NCBI GenBank assembly: GCA_916048095.2
Contig: OU696579.1
Location: 4,284,735 to 4,348,734, forward strand
DNA from: Sacculina carcini
Lineage: Eukaryota; Arthropoda; Thecostraca; Sacculinidae
DNA length: 64,000 bases
Direction of reading: 5' to 3'
Shown one piece after another: positions 1 to 8,448 of the stretch; position 1 is the first letter of the stretch; every line of letters begins with the position of its first letter. A program made the translations under genes and the position numbers. The notes below the pieces were generated by a model. It did not search any database. It saw only the letters and a list, made by a program, of their open reading frames with translations, and was not told the DNA's origin.

Positions 1-180
1 CCAGCTACTCCACTTGTTCGGCATCCTCCCTACTCACCAGACATGACACCTTGTGACTTCTGGCTGTTCCCTAAGCTGAAAGAACCCTAAAAGGGAAGCG
101 TTTTGAGTCAAGAGAAGAAATAATGAGAAACACAACAGCAGAGCTTTACAGGACCCAACCAAGGTAAAATTTTATCCACG
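1..180 (+). pseudogene. mariner transposase C-terminal remnant
   Basis: Frame 1 reads a mariner-type transposase C-terminus: the motif HPPYSPDMTPCDFWLF, which carries the last catalytic Asp region of D,D34D mariner transposases, followed by PKLKEP. A TAA follows near base 88 and the homologous reading (KRFESREEI) then continues in another frame, so the copy is frameshifted. The 5' part lies outside the window. It is a dead DNA-transposon fragment with no sign of function. Bases 181-329 downstream hold nothing I recognise. Confidence 0.8.
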
Positions 181-329
181 CACTACAGTAATTTCGCCTC
201 CCTAAAGGTGGCTTCCCAATAAAATGTCGCTAGATGCATGCTTAAAATGCAAATTATCTACGAAAAAGTCTAAAATTCAAATATTTTACGGAAACTGAAT
301 AACATACTTTGGGCTTTTTGACAACATAT

Positions 330-763
330 TGTTGGCTGTTTCCAACCACACGGCTGATAAAAAGACTACGGATATATTCAAACAGACACACTAATTAAAT
401 ACTGTCACTAAAATGCAACACAACGCCGCAGGACGAGCCGCCTAGTGCCAGGCACACACACCGACTGACTGGTCTCACACGCGTACACACAGAATGCACT
501 TGACTTATAGGTCACTGACCTCGCAATGTGACCAGTGACCTCACAAGGTGAACGAACAAACCTAACAGCAACATACCCATTACTACAACGCTAGGATACA
601 CCCAAACAAGCATACACAGTATAAACGCCAATGCTATAACCAACACACGCGCGTGCATACACCTTGTACAAATGCGAGCCTACAGTCAAACACACATACA
701 CACACTCACACAACAAGAGGTCAAAATACGCAGAGGCGGTCAAAGTAACACACACACGCCACA
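330..763 (-). repeat. 3' LTR of CsRn1-like element
   Basis: 434-bp direct repeat of 4803-5236. In element orientation it starts TGTGGCG and ends CCAACA. It contains CA-rich stretches and produces meaningless short reading frames. Confidence 0.93.
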
Positions 764-780
764 GGAACCCCCTCCTAAAA
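764..780 (-). other. Polypurine tract of CsRn1-like element
   Basis: On the minus strand the sequence just upstream of the 3' LTR is TTTTAGGAGGGGGTTCC, a purine-rich plus-strand primer site of the expected kind and position. Confidence 0.7.
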
Positions 781-3700
781 TCACGGCGAGAAGCGAACCG
801 TAGGTTTGACGGCTCGACCTGATCGAGTATAGTAAACTTGTGTTTGTGGCGTGGACTTTGGCAATTTAGTCTTGCTGACCGCTTGTAATGACCAGTCGTT
901 CTCGGGACCACTAGATATTGTTGTGTTCTCGATGAATGCAGGGCGAAGACGGTCGACACCGATGATTTCATGGCCTTTACGCTGAATGGTGAAGGTTTTT
1001 GGTGTGCGCTTCACGACCTCGTATGGGCCTTCATACACTGGCTGCAGCGGACGGCGATGGCCGTCGTGACGAACAAACACGAAGTCTGCCGTCGACAGCT
1101 CCTGTAGGCTGAATACGGCAGTATCAGCGGTGCGTGTCTGCTGGGGTCGAATCGCATCAAAATGAGCAGATAATTGTTCGGCAAATTTGTGATGAGTGAG
1201 TGAAGATTGTTTTGGTTTGCATAACAACTCGCCCGGCAGCCTCAACTTAGTACCGTATACAAGCTCAGCCGAGGAACAATGGAGGGGTTCCTTTATGCAC
1301 GAGCGTATTCCCAGCAGAACAATTGGTAGTCTGTCTACCCAGTTTATGCTGCCACGTAAAGCGCCTTTGAGTTGGCGGTGCAGGCGCTCCACTAATCCAT
1401 TGGCGGCAGGGTTGTATGCTGTTGTCATGCGCACCTCTGTACCGAGAGAGTTGTTCAATTTTTGCCACAAATACGATGTAAACTGGCTGCCCCTATCTGA
1501 AACAATGCTGCCAGGCACGCCAAATCGAGATATCCACGAGGAGATGAATGAACGTACGACGGTGTCAGCTGAAATGTCGGGCAGTGGACATGCCTCCGGC
1601 CAGCGAGTGAATCTATCCACCATTGTCAGTATGTATTGATATCCACTGGAGTACGGTAAAGGGCCGACAATGTCTATATGCACGTGCTGAAAACGACGAT
1701 CTGGTAGCTCGAATTGTCCAGCCTGAGAACGATTGTGCCGTGTGAATTTTGTTGTCTGACAATGGTAGCACTGCTTTGTCCATGTGTGAACGTCACGTCT
1801 CATATCAGGCCAGACGAAGCGCTGTGACACAAGTTTAAGTGTGGCAGCTCGGCCTGGATGAGACAGTGCGTGTAACACTCTGAAAACACCGTGACGCATG
1901 TGTTCAGGTACAAGAGGTCTCGGAGAGCCTGTAGAGGTGTCGCATAGAAGTGGTTTTTCAGCGGCAGCTTGGAACGTTTGCCATTGTAGTTTTAAGCTAC
2001 ATTTGTTGTCGTGTTGCAGGTTCTGAAGTTGCGTGTCCTGGTGTTGAGCTTCTGCCATTGCTTGCAGATTAATGGTGTCAGCATGCTGTACACCGCAAAC
2101 TCTTGAGAGTGCATCGGACACTACATTTTCTGTTCCACTCACGTGCTGGACATCAGAAGTGAACTGTAAAATGTAATCTAAGTGTCGCTGTTCACGTGGT
2201 GAATGTTGTGACACAGATGAACGGATGGCATGGACCAAGGGTTTGTGGTCTGTGAACAATGTAAACTCTCGCCCCTCGAGATATTGCCGGAAATGACGCG
2301 TTGCCAAATACGCAGCAAGGAGTTCTTTACCAAAAGCGCTGTACACAGTCTGAGGTTCAGTTAGTTGCTTGGACCAGAAAGCGACAGGGCGCCATGCGCC
2401 TTCACTGCGCTGTTGTAGTGCTGCACCGACGCCTGTGTTGCTGGCATCAGTCACTAAGCTGAGCGGTGCTTCAGGATTTTGATGCTGTAGAACTGCTGTT
2501 CTACCGAGCGCCTCCTTTGATTGACGGAATGCAGCGAGTGCCTCGGTCGTCCAGATGACCGGTACTTTGGATCGTCGCTTGTTATTTGTCAACAATTTGT
2601 GAAGAGGTGACAGCAGCGAAGCGGCATGAGGCAAAAAACGATGGTAAAAGTTGACCATACCTAAAAATCGGCGCAGCTGATCGTGTGTGGCTGGTTGCGG
2701 ATATCTCGTAACAGCTTCAACTGCGTCGCGTTGCGGTGTGATGCCATGCTTGCTGACGGTGTGTCCCAGAAATGTGAGTTCAGACTTACCGAAAATACAC
2801 TTGTTCGAATTGATTTTGATGCCATTGTCCTTCAAGCGTGAAAAAACAGTATGGAGATGCTGATGATGCTGTTCTTCGTTGTCACTAGCGATCAAAATGT
2901 CGTCAATATAAACGAAGACAAAGCTGATTCCACGGAAGATGGCGTCCATTAGTCTTTGCATCGTTTGTGCGCTGTTTCGCAAACCAAACGGCATTCGGAG
3001 CATGTCAAATAATCCAAATGGTGTAGTTATTGCCGTTTTGGACACATCATCTGGGTGAACCGGGATCTGATAAAATGCTTTTACCAGGTCAATCTTGGAG
3101 TACACAGAGGTACCATACAGAGCACCGGAAAAGTCTTGTAAGTACGGTATCGGATATCTATCAGGGATAGTAATCCTGTTGAGTGCTCTGTAATCGCCAC
3201 AAGGGCGCCAACTACCAGCATCAGATTTGGGCACCATGTGGAGAGCAGATGCGTACTCACTTTGGCTCGGCCGAATGATACCCTGCTTGAGCATCTTCTC
3301 AAACTCGTCTTTGGCGATTTTCATTCTCGCAGCGTCTAGCTTTCTCGGACGACAAAAGACTGGGGTGTCTTTAGTATGGATACGATGGAAAACACCGTGC
3401 TTGAGATCATCACTAGTGATTGATGGCGACAAAAGCTCAGGATATTGATGCAATATCTTCTGATACCCGTGTTGGTGATCATCAAGACATGCAGATATCA
3501 GTGAAGGAGCATGAGAACCAGATCCTGGCGTTGTGACATGCGTCGTGTTGTCGATGATTTGGCGACAACGTGGATTTACGCTGATATCATGTCGCGAGAG
3601 AAAATCGCATCCGATGATTGAAATGTCCAAGTCAGCGATAATGAACAACCAAGTGAATTCACGGCGTAATCCAAGCGATACCGTGAGAGTTTCACTTCCA

Positions 3701-3996
3701 TGCGTGTTAATGACGCTTTTATTCACGGCCTGAAGTTTCAACGTCGGTGCGGATTGCAAATGAGATGACTTTCGACAATGACGCGATGATAATATGCTAT
3801 ACTGTGCGCCGGTGTCGATAAGGAACGATACTTTTGACAGTGGATCCCAAATGAAGAAAGGCCGTGTAGCTCGTTCGCCTGCGATGTCTGAGAGAGCGGA
3901 AGTTGGCGAGCACTCCGCCCTCTGCTTTAGTTTAAATGCTTGCATGGTGCTTGACATGCGCGAGCTTTGTTGCCAAATTTTCGATGATACCAGCAT
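781..3996 (-). CDS. pol: Gypsy Pol polyprotein (PR-RT-RH-INT), CsRn1 clade
   Basis: 1071 codons, uninterrupted. Domains in order: aspartic protease with DTG at residues 61-63; reverse transcriptase with YIDD at 363-366; RNase H from about 512 (VTDASN) to the DALSR end near 631; integrase with an HHCC finger (H709, H713, C743, C746) and DDE residues D775, D834 and E870. It makes cDNA from the element RNA and inserts it. Its frame is -1 relative to Gag and the first Met lies inside the Gag overlap, so it is probably made as a Gag-Pol fusion by -1 frameshifting rather than from its own start. All catalytic residues are present; this copy looks competent. Confidence 0.93.
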   Translation of the reverse strand: MLVSSKIWQQSSRMSSTMQAFKLKQRAECSPTSALSDIAGERATRPFFIWDPLSKVSFLIDTGAQYSILSSRHCRKSSHLQSAPTLKLQAVNKSVINTHGSETLTVSLGLRREFTWLFIIADLDISIIGCDFLSRHDISVNPRCRQIIDNTTHVTTPGSGSHAPSLISACLDDHQHGYQKILHQYPELLSPSITSDDLKHGVFHRIHTKDTPVFCRPRKLDAARMKIAKDEFEKMLKQGIIRPSQSEYASALHMVPKSDAGSWRPCGDYRALNRITIPDRYPIPYLQDFSGALYGTSVYSKIDLVKAFYQIPVHPDDVSKTAITTPFGLFDMLRMPFGLRNSAQTMQRLMDAIFRGISFVFVYIDDILIASDNEEQHHQHLHTVFSRLKDNGIKINSNKCIFGKSELTFLGHTVSKHGITPQRDAVEAVTRYPQPATHDQLRRFLGMVNFYHRFLPHAASLLSPLHKLLTNNKRRSKVPVIWTTEALAAFRQSKEALGRTAVLQHQNPEAPLSLVTDASNTGVGAALQQRSEGAWRPVAFWSKQLTEPQTVYSAFGKELLAAYLATRHFRQYLEGREFTLFTDHKPLVHAIRSSVSQHSPREQRHLDYILQFTSDVQHVSGTENVVSDALSRVCGVQHADTINLQAMAEAQHQDTQLQNLQHDNKCSLKLQWQTFQAAAEKPLLCDTSTGSPRPLVPEHMRHGVFRVLHALSHPGRAATLKLVSQRFVWPDMRRDVHTWTKQCYHCQTTKFTRHNRSQAGQFELPDRRFQHVHIDIVGPLPYSSGYQYILTMVDRFTRWPEACPLPDISADTVVRSFISSWISRFGVPGSIVSDRGSQFTSYLWQKLNNSLGTEVRMTTAYNPAANGLVERLHRQLKGALRGSINWVDRLPIVLLGIRSCIKEPLHCSSAELVYGTKLRLPGELLCKPKQSSLTHHKFAEQLSAHFDAIRPQQTRTADTAVFSLQELSTADFVFVRHDGHRRPLQPVYEGPYEVVKRTPKTFTIQRKGHEIIGVDRLRPAFIENTTISSGPENDWSLQAVSKTKLPKSTPQTQVYYTRSGRAVKPTVRFSP

Positions 3997-4754
3997 TCTG
4001 GAGCAGCGTTGTCGTCCTTGTCTGTAGGCGCTGGTGAAGATGCTCTCGATCGTGAAATTGAACGACGACCTTGGCGGTTACGCCCTCCCTGCTGAGCAAT
4101 TTCCCCGAGTTGGCGTTGTACATCGCGGAGTTGCTTTCTGATGTCAGCAAGCTCAGTTGCCACGGATTGTGCTTGCTTGCAACCAGTGCTGGAGTTGCAT
4201 CCACTAATGGCGTTAACAGTTGAGCTGGCTTGAGGCAGTGCAGATAAAACTCGGTCTGCGGTACCAGCCAGAGTCTCCAAGGACGTGTCCGGCGGAAGAA
4301 ACTGCAGAAATGGTGCAGCACGGTCAGGCATAGCCTTCAAAAATATCTGCCGCACGAGTGGAGAGTCCGAGTCTGGGATATATGGCGCTGTGAGATCTTG
4401 CAAATGGCGAAGGAATTGGCTCGGTCGCCGATCGCCCAATTCTTGCGACTCAAGCAGCGAGCGTAGTTTTGGCTCGTTAGTCGCTCCAAGCCGAGCTTGC
4501 AATGCATTACACAGTTGTGTGTATGCGTCTTCTGGCGGCCGGCGAATTAAGTCCATGAATTCGCGTACATGATGCGGTGGAAGAAGTGATGCTGCCGTTT
4601 GAAAACGTAGAGTCTCCTGTTGAATGTTGGCTCTCGCAAAATAGAGATCAAGCTGTATGATCCACACGCTAGGGTCGTCTTCCACAAACGTTGGCGGATG
4701 ACCCATGACGGCTTGAACAACTGACGTGGCGTCTGATTTGTTCGCACCGGTCAT
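3927..4754 (-). CDS. gag: Gypsy Gag, CsRn1 clade
   Basis: 275 codons. The N-terminal half (FVEDDPSVWIIQLDLYFARANI onward) has the helical capsid-type sequence of Gypsy Gags. The C-terminus has a CHCC zinc motif, C254-x2-H257-x9-C267-x3-C271, in place of the usual CCHC knuckle; this variant is typical of the CsRn1 clade. Gag forms the virus-like particle and binds element RNA. The start at 4754 lies about 50 nt downstream of the 5' LTR. Pol follows in the -1 frame with a 70-base overlap. Confidence 0.88.
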   Translation of the reverse strand: MTGANKSDATSVVQAVMGHPPTFVEDDPSVWIIQLDLYFARANIQQETLRFQTAASLLPPHHVREFMDLIRRPPEDAYTQLCNALQARLGATNEPKLRSLLESQELGDRRPSQFLRHLQDLTAPYIPDSDSPLVRQIFLKAMPDRAAPFLQFLPPDTSLETLAGTADRVLSALPQASSTVNAISGCNSSTGCKQAQSVATELADIRKQLRDVQRQLGEIAQQGGRNRQGRRSISRSRASSPAPTDKDDNAAPECWYHRKFGNKARACQAPCKHLN

Positions 4755-4785
4755 GGTGCTGAAGACAACTGGCGAAATTGCGCAA

Positions 4786-4800
4786 ACGTCGGGGTCACCA
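4786..4800 (-). other. Primer-binding site, tRNA-Trp
   Basis: Two bases inside the 5' LTR the minus strand reads TGGTGACCCCGACGT, complementary over 15 nt to the conserved 3' end of tRNA-Trp including CCA. CsRn1-clade elements are known to use this primer. It is the conventional contrast to the primer sites of elements E and C in this window. Confidence 0.85.
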
Positions 4801-4802
4801 AT

Positions 4803-5236
4803 TGTTGGCTGTTTCCAACCACACGGCTGATAAAAAGACTACGGATATATTCAAACAGACACACTAATTAAATACTGTCACTAAAATGCAACACAACGCC
4901 GCAGGACGAGCCGCCTAGTGCCAGGCACACACACCGACTGACTGGTCTCACACGCGTACACACAGAATGCACTTGACTTATAGGTCACTGACCTCGCAAT
5001 GTGACCAGTGACCTCACAAGGTGAACGAACAAACCTAACAGCAACATACCCATTACTACAACGCTAGGATACACCCAAACAAGCATACACAGTATAAACG
5101 CCAATGCTATAACCAACACACGCGCGTGCATACACCTTGTACAAATGCGAGCCTACAGTCAAACACACATACACACACTCACACAACAAGAGGTCAAAAT
5201 ACGCAGAGGCGGTCAAAGTAACACACACACGCCACA
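4803..5236 (-). repeat. 5' LTR of CsRn1-like element
   Basis: 434-bp partner of 330-763 with no difference seen by eye, so the insertion is young. Confidence 0.93.
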
Positions 5237-5935
5237 ATATTTTGCCATTTTTCATCACATAATAAAAACAAAAAATGCCAAAAATTATCACATAACATTC
5301 CCAATTCTAGTTATCACGGTCACAAACATTGGCTGCCGATGATACTTTGAGCTAATCAGCACATGTGGACACCTTCGTTAATAGGCGATCATTGCTCACA
5401 CGAAGCCTTCCACCCAAAACAAGCATACACACACACACAGATTTTTTCATTTATTCCAACATTTGTAATGCGCAATTTACACAATTTGTCTCAAATGCGC
5501 AAAGATGGACATATTTATACTTAAATGCATACACACACTATACATACATGACACACGCAAAGGGTTGAACGAGAAATTCTTATGTACAGATCGAGGTATC
5601 TATTCGGTATGTGGGGATACCAAGGCACACACACGCACACACACACACACACATCGTTTAGACAGTATAGACAGTAAGGGACCCACACATACATACACAC
5701 AAACACGCAGACATACGCACAAATGGGTATTCTGTACAACACAAGATCACACTGATAATGTATAAGCTATGAACACGCATACACTTTCAACGGACAAACA
5801 TACATTGTCAAGCAACTCACACTTGCGCACAGGCAAGCACATAAACGAAGACGCACATGAAAACTCGACAAATTATAACAGTCAGCAAGAGAGAGGCAGA
5901 ACAACGAAAATATACACACAATGACAATTGAATAT
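5237..5935. other. CA-rich intergenic DNA
   Basis: Short (CA)n and (CACG)n tracts, the clearest at 5621-5652, within AT-rich unique-looking sequence. No coding signal seen. Confidence 0.6.
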
Positions 5936-6350
5936 TTACAGTGAGTACTCGGGTTTTATGAGGAGCCTTTCGCGGTCATATGATTGATCAAGAAGATATT
6001 TCTTCAATCGTTTTTTGAAGAGCGCTTCAGAGGAGGCAGATCTTATGTACATTGGTAGTTTATTATACAGTCTAGGAGCCGTCAAACTAAAACAGCGATT
6101 GTAGTGTGTGTGTCGAGAAGGAAAAGGTGGTTCATGCAGAAAGTGCATGTGATTCACTCGAAGATTGTGTACAGAAGAGATCGGTTTATTCGTCAGTAGT
6201 TCAAATAGGTATACAGGTGTCTTATGTACAAGAACAGAGTGTACTATACATAGGAGATTATATTCAATGTCAGCCATGACTGGGAGCCAGGCTAGTTTAA
6301 TGAGATATTTTACAACAGAACTGTGTCGAGAAAGATTGAAGACAAGACGA
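5936..6350 (-). pseudogene. 5'-truncated LINE, reverse transcriptase C-terminus
   Basis: The minus strand reads the C-terminal thumb region of a CR1/L2-group reverse transcriptase: LAWLPVMADIEYNLL, then LTAPRLYNKLPMYIRSASSEA and FKKRLKKYLLDQSYD before the stop at 5936. This is the usual 'LHWLPV...APRLWNSLP...FKKRLK' ending. The upstream part is replaced by a (CA)n tract at 6351-6420, so the copy is 5'-truncated or recombined at the microsatellite. Confidence 0.8.
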
Positions 6351-6425
6351 CAACCCCACACACACACACACATACACACACACAGACACACACACATACA
6401 CACACACACACACACACACATTCCC
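6351..6425. repeat. (CA)n microsatellite
   Basis: Interrupted CACA/CATA tract. It gives spurious reading frames on both strands. Confidence 0.9.
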
Positions 6426-7079
6426 ACACAATGGCACATGCTCGCACGTGGTTACAGACAAACAGACAGACAGACAGGTTGGCCAACAAGCATAGTGAGT
6501 GTCGCTGCCAAATGGCCTGAAACAACAATCAATGATACAACTGGAGGACGAGGCGAGATGGACACAACACCGTCTTGGTCGCGCATGCGTCGCTGCTGGT
6601 CGGCGCAGGGGTTTGGCACCAAACTGCTCGCACACGCACGTACATGCATAATCAGACCGCGGTGGACAGTTGATTTTTTGGATTGATCTAGTGCGGTGCA
6701 ACAACAGTGGATACTCATCGGATGTAGGCTTGAGGCACGTGTGTTCAGGGCTGTTGGTGCTGATTGCAGTCGGTTAACATAGGTTGCCCGTGCACAGACA
6801 ATCACGAAGGGTAAGACCCCAGTGAAGCAGGTGATTTGATCGAGTGTGAAGCTGGTTTTGCGAAGCCCACATCACATATTTTTCAACTCTCTCAAGTGAT
6901 TAGGAAAGGAAGAGTTTTTAGAAACCCCCGCATTAATGCCGACCACAAGTGCAAATGCAAACGCTCATACGCACATGCATAAAACTATAGGACTACTAGT
7001 ACACACACCAATAACATATTTTTGTGTTCATATTCTTTAATACGCATATGGGTCGACCCTTGATTTCAGTTTTGAATTG
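6426..7079. other. Unassigned intergenic DNA
   Basis: Contains a short (CAGA)n run near 6458-6475. No gene, known repeat or RNA recognised. Confidence 0.5.
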
Positions 7080-7414
7080 TATAGTTATAAACTCGGGTTA
7101 TATGTGAGCATATACGGCGACCATTGAGTAGGAACGCTGATATCCTTGGATATACGATGTAACATCTAAATAACGGTAACATCCAAATAGCGCAATCCTC
7201 CACATAGCGGGATACGTCCTTAGTTCGATCAAAAGCCTATCAAATATGTTTTATTTACGCCTACGAATAACGGAATTCAAATAGCGGAAGACTCCAGATA
7301 GCGGAATAATCTATGGCTTCCCTTTCACATAGCGCACCTCCAAATAGCGGAAATGGTCAAATAGCAAGTTTTTCCTCGGTCCCATCAAGTCCGCTATTTG
7401 GAGGTTCAACTGTA
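7080..7414. mobile_element. Pogo/Tigger-like MITE with subterminal repeats
   Basis: The right end (7391-7412), read inward on the minus strand, is CAGTTGAACCTCCAAATAGC, a TIR style seen in pogo/Tigger elements, followed by TA at 7413-7414. Inside, a short motif resembling AAATAGCGGAA recurs at least eight times between about 7167 and 7350. The left end near 7080 (TATAGTTATAAACTCGGG) is tentative. No transposase frame is present, so any movement would depend on a partner element. Confidence 0.55.
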
Positions 7415-8074
7415 TCAATATTTGGAGAAGACACGTCTGGACTCATCTTTGCATTTCTACTGGCATTTCTCAATATACAGACTGAAAAAAATAGTCAGTG
7501 TATTGAGCCACGTAATGTGTTAAACCTGCGCAACGACAAATTCGTCAGGAAAAATTCTTCTGCGATGAAATATGGTGAGTGACATTACGAGCATTCGCAT
7601 TGCATTAGAGATGCGACCTAAAAAACGATGGTTTTTAAAATATTGTTTTTTTTTGGCAAAAAACCTTGACCAAAAAAACACGTTTTTTTGAAGACTCATG
7701 CAAATAATTCAAATTATAGAAATGATATATTTGGGATGTTAAATTAATTATTTTTATCAACACATGAGTTATTCATTCTATTAGTGACCCTATACAAAAT
7801 TGCATTCAACCACCGAGCGACTGCAACAGGAGCTAACCCAGGTGGATTATCGCTCCTTATTGTTGACGTCGTCCCCCCATTCTTGCCAAGCTACCACTCC
7901 TCTCCACCACACTCCCGCCACCATCCACCCCCTCACCCGAGCCAACGCGCCCCGACACGGCACACATAACCCGCCCAACACCACCCCACACATACAGACA
8001 CATACATACATATACATGCACACGTGCACACACACATAAACACACCTACATGCATGTTCATACACACGGTCCAT
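7415..8074. other. Unassigned AT-rich then C-rich intergenic DNA
   Basis: A T-run and A-run hairpin-like patch lies near 7618-7700 and a (CA)n patch at about 7985-8040. No coding sequence recognised. Confidence 0.5.
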
Positions 8075-8448
8075 ACGACAACGACAACAACGACAACGTG
8101 TATTTGCTATAGCGCCGGTAAAACACAAGCGCGAAAAAGGGAAAACATCAATTGAGATAAAACGACAATTGTAAAGAATATGGGAGAAATGAGCAAGTAA
8201 AAGAAAGAGAAGTCACAAAACAACCAAAATTGCTAAATAGCAAGCACAAGCACAAAGGGCACAGTTCCAAAAAATCAAGTGGTATGTTCAAACAATAAAA
8301 TCGACAGAGAATTATTACAGAGAACATTCACAATATAATAAATAAAGCAGCAAGGAAGGAAAGGAAGCAGTAACTGTGCTCAAGACAGGGAAAAATAAGA
8401 CAACGAGAATTGAAACAATCATGAAACGGAGAAATACTTCAAACAATA

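Larger units (their letters stand above)
330..5236 (-). mobile_element. Complete Ty3/Gypsy LTR retrotransposon, CsRn1 clade
   Basis: Two 434-bp LTRs (330-763 and 4803-5236) look identical by eye, begin TG and end CA on the minus strand, and are flanked by a 4-bp duplication ATAT (326-329 and 5237-5240). Gag (3927-4754) and Pol (781-3996) lie between them, with Pol in the -1 frame and overlapping the end of Gag by 70 bases. The primer site matches the tRNA-Trp 3' end and Gag ends in the CHCC zinc motif; both are characters of the CsRn1 clade, named for the Clonorchis element. Intact frames and matching LTRs imply a recent, possibly active insertion. Confidence 0.93.
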
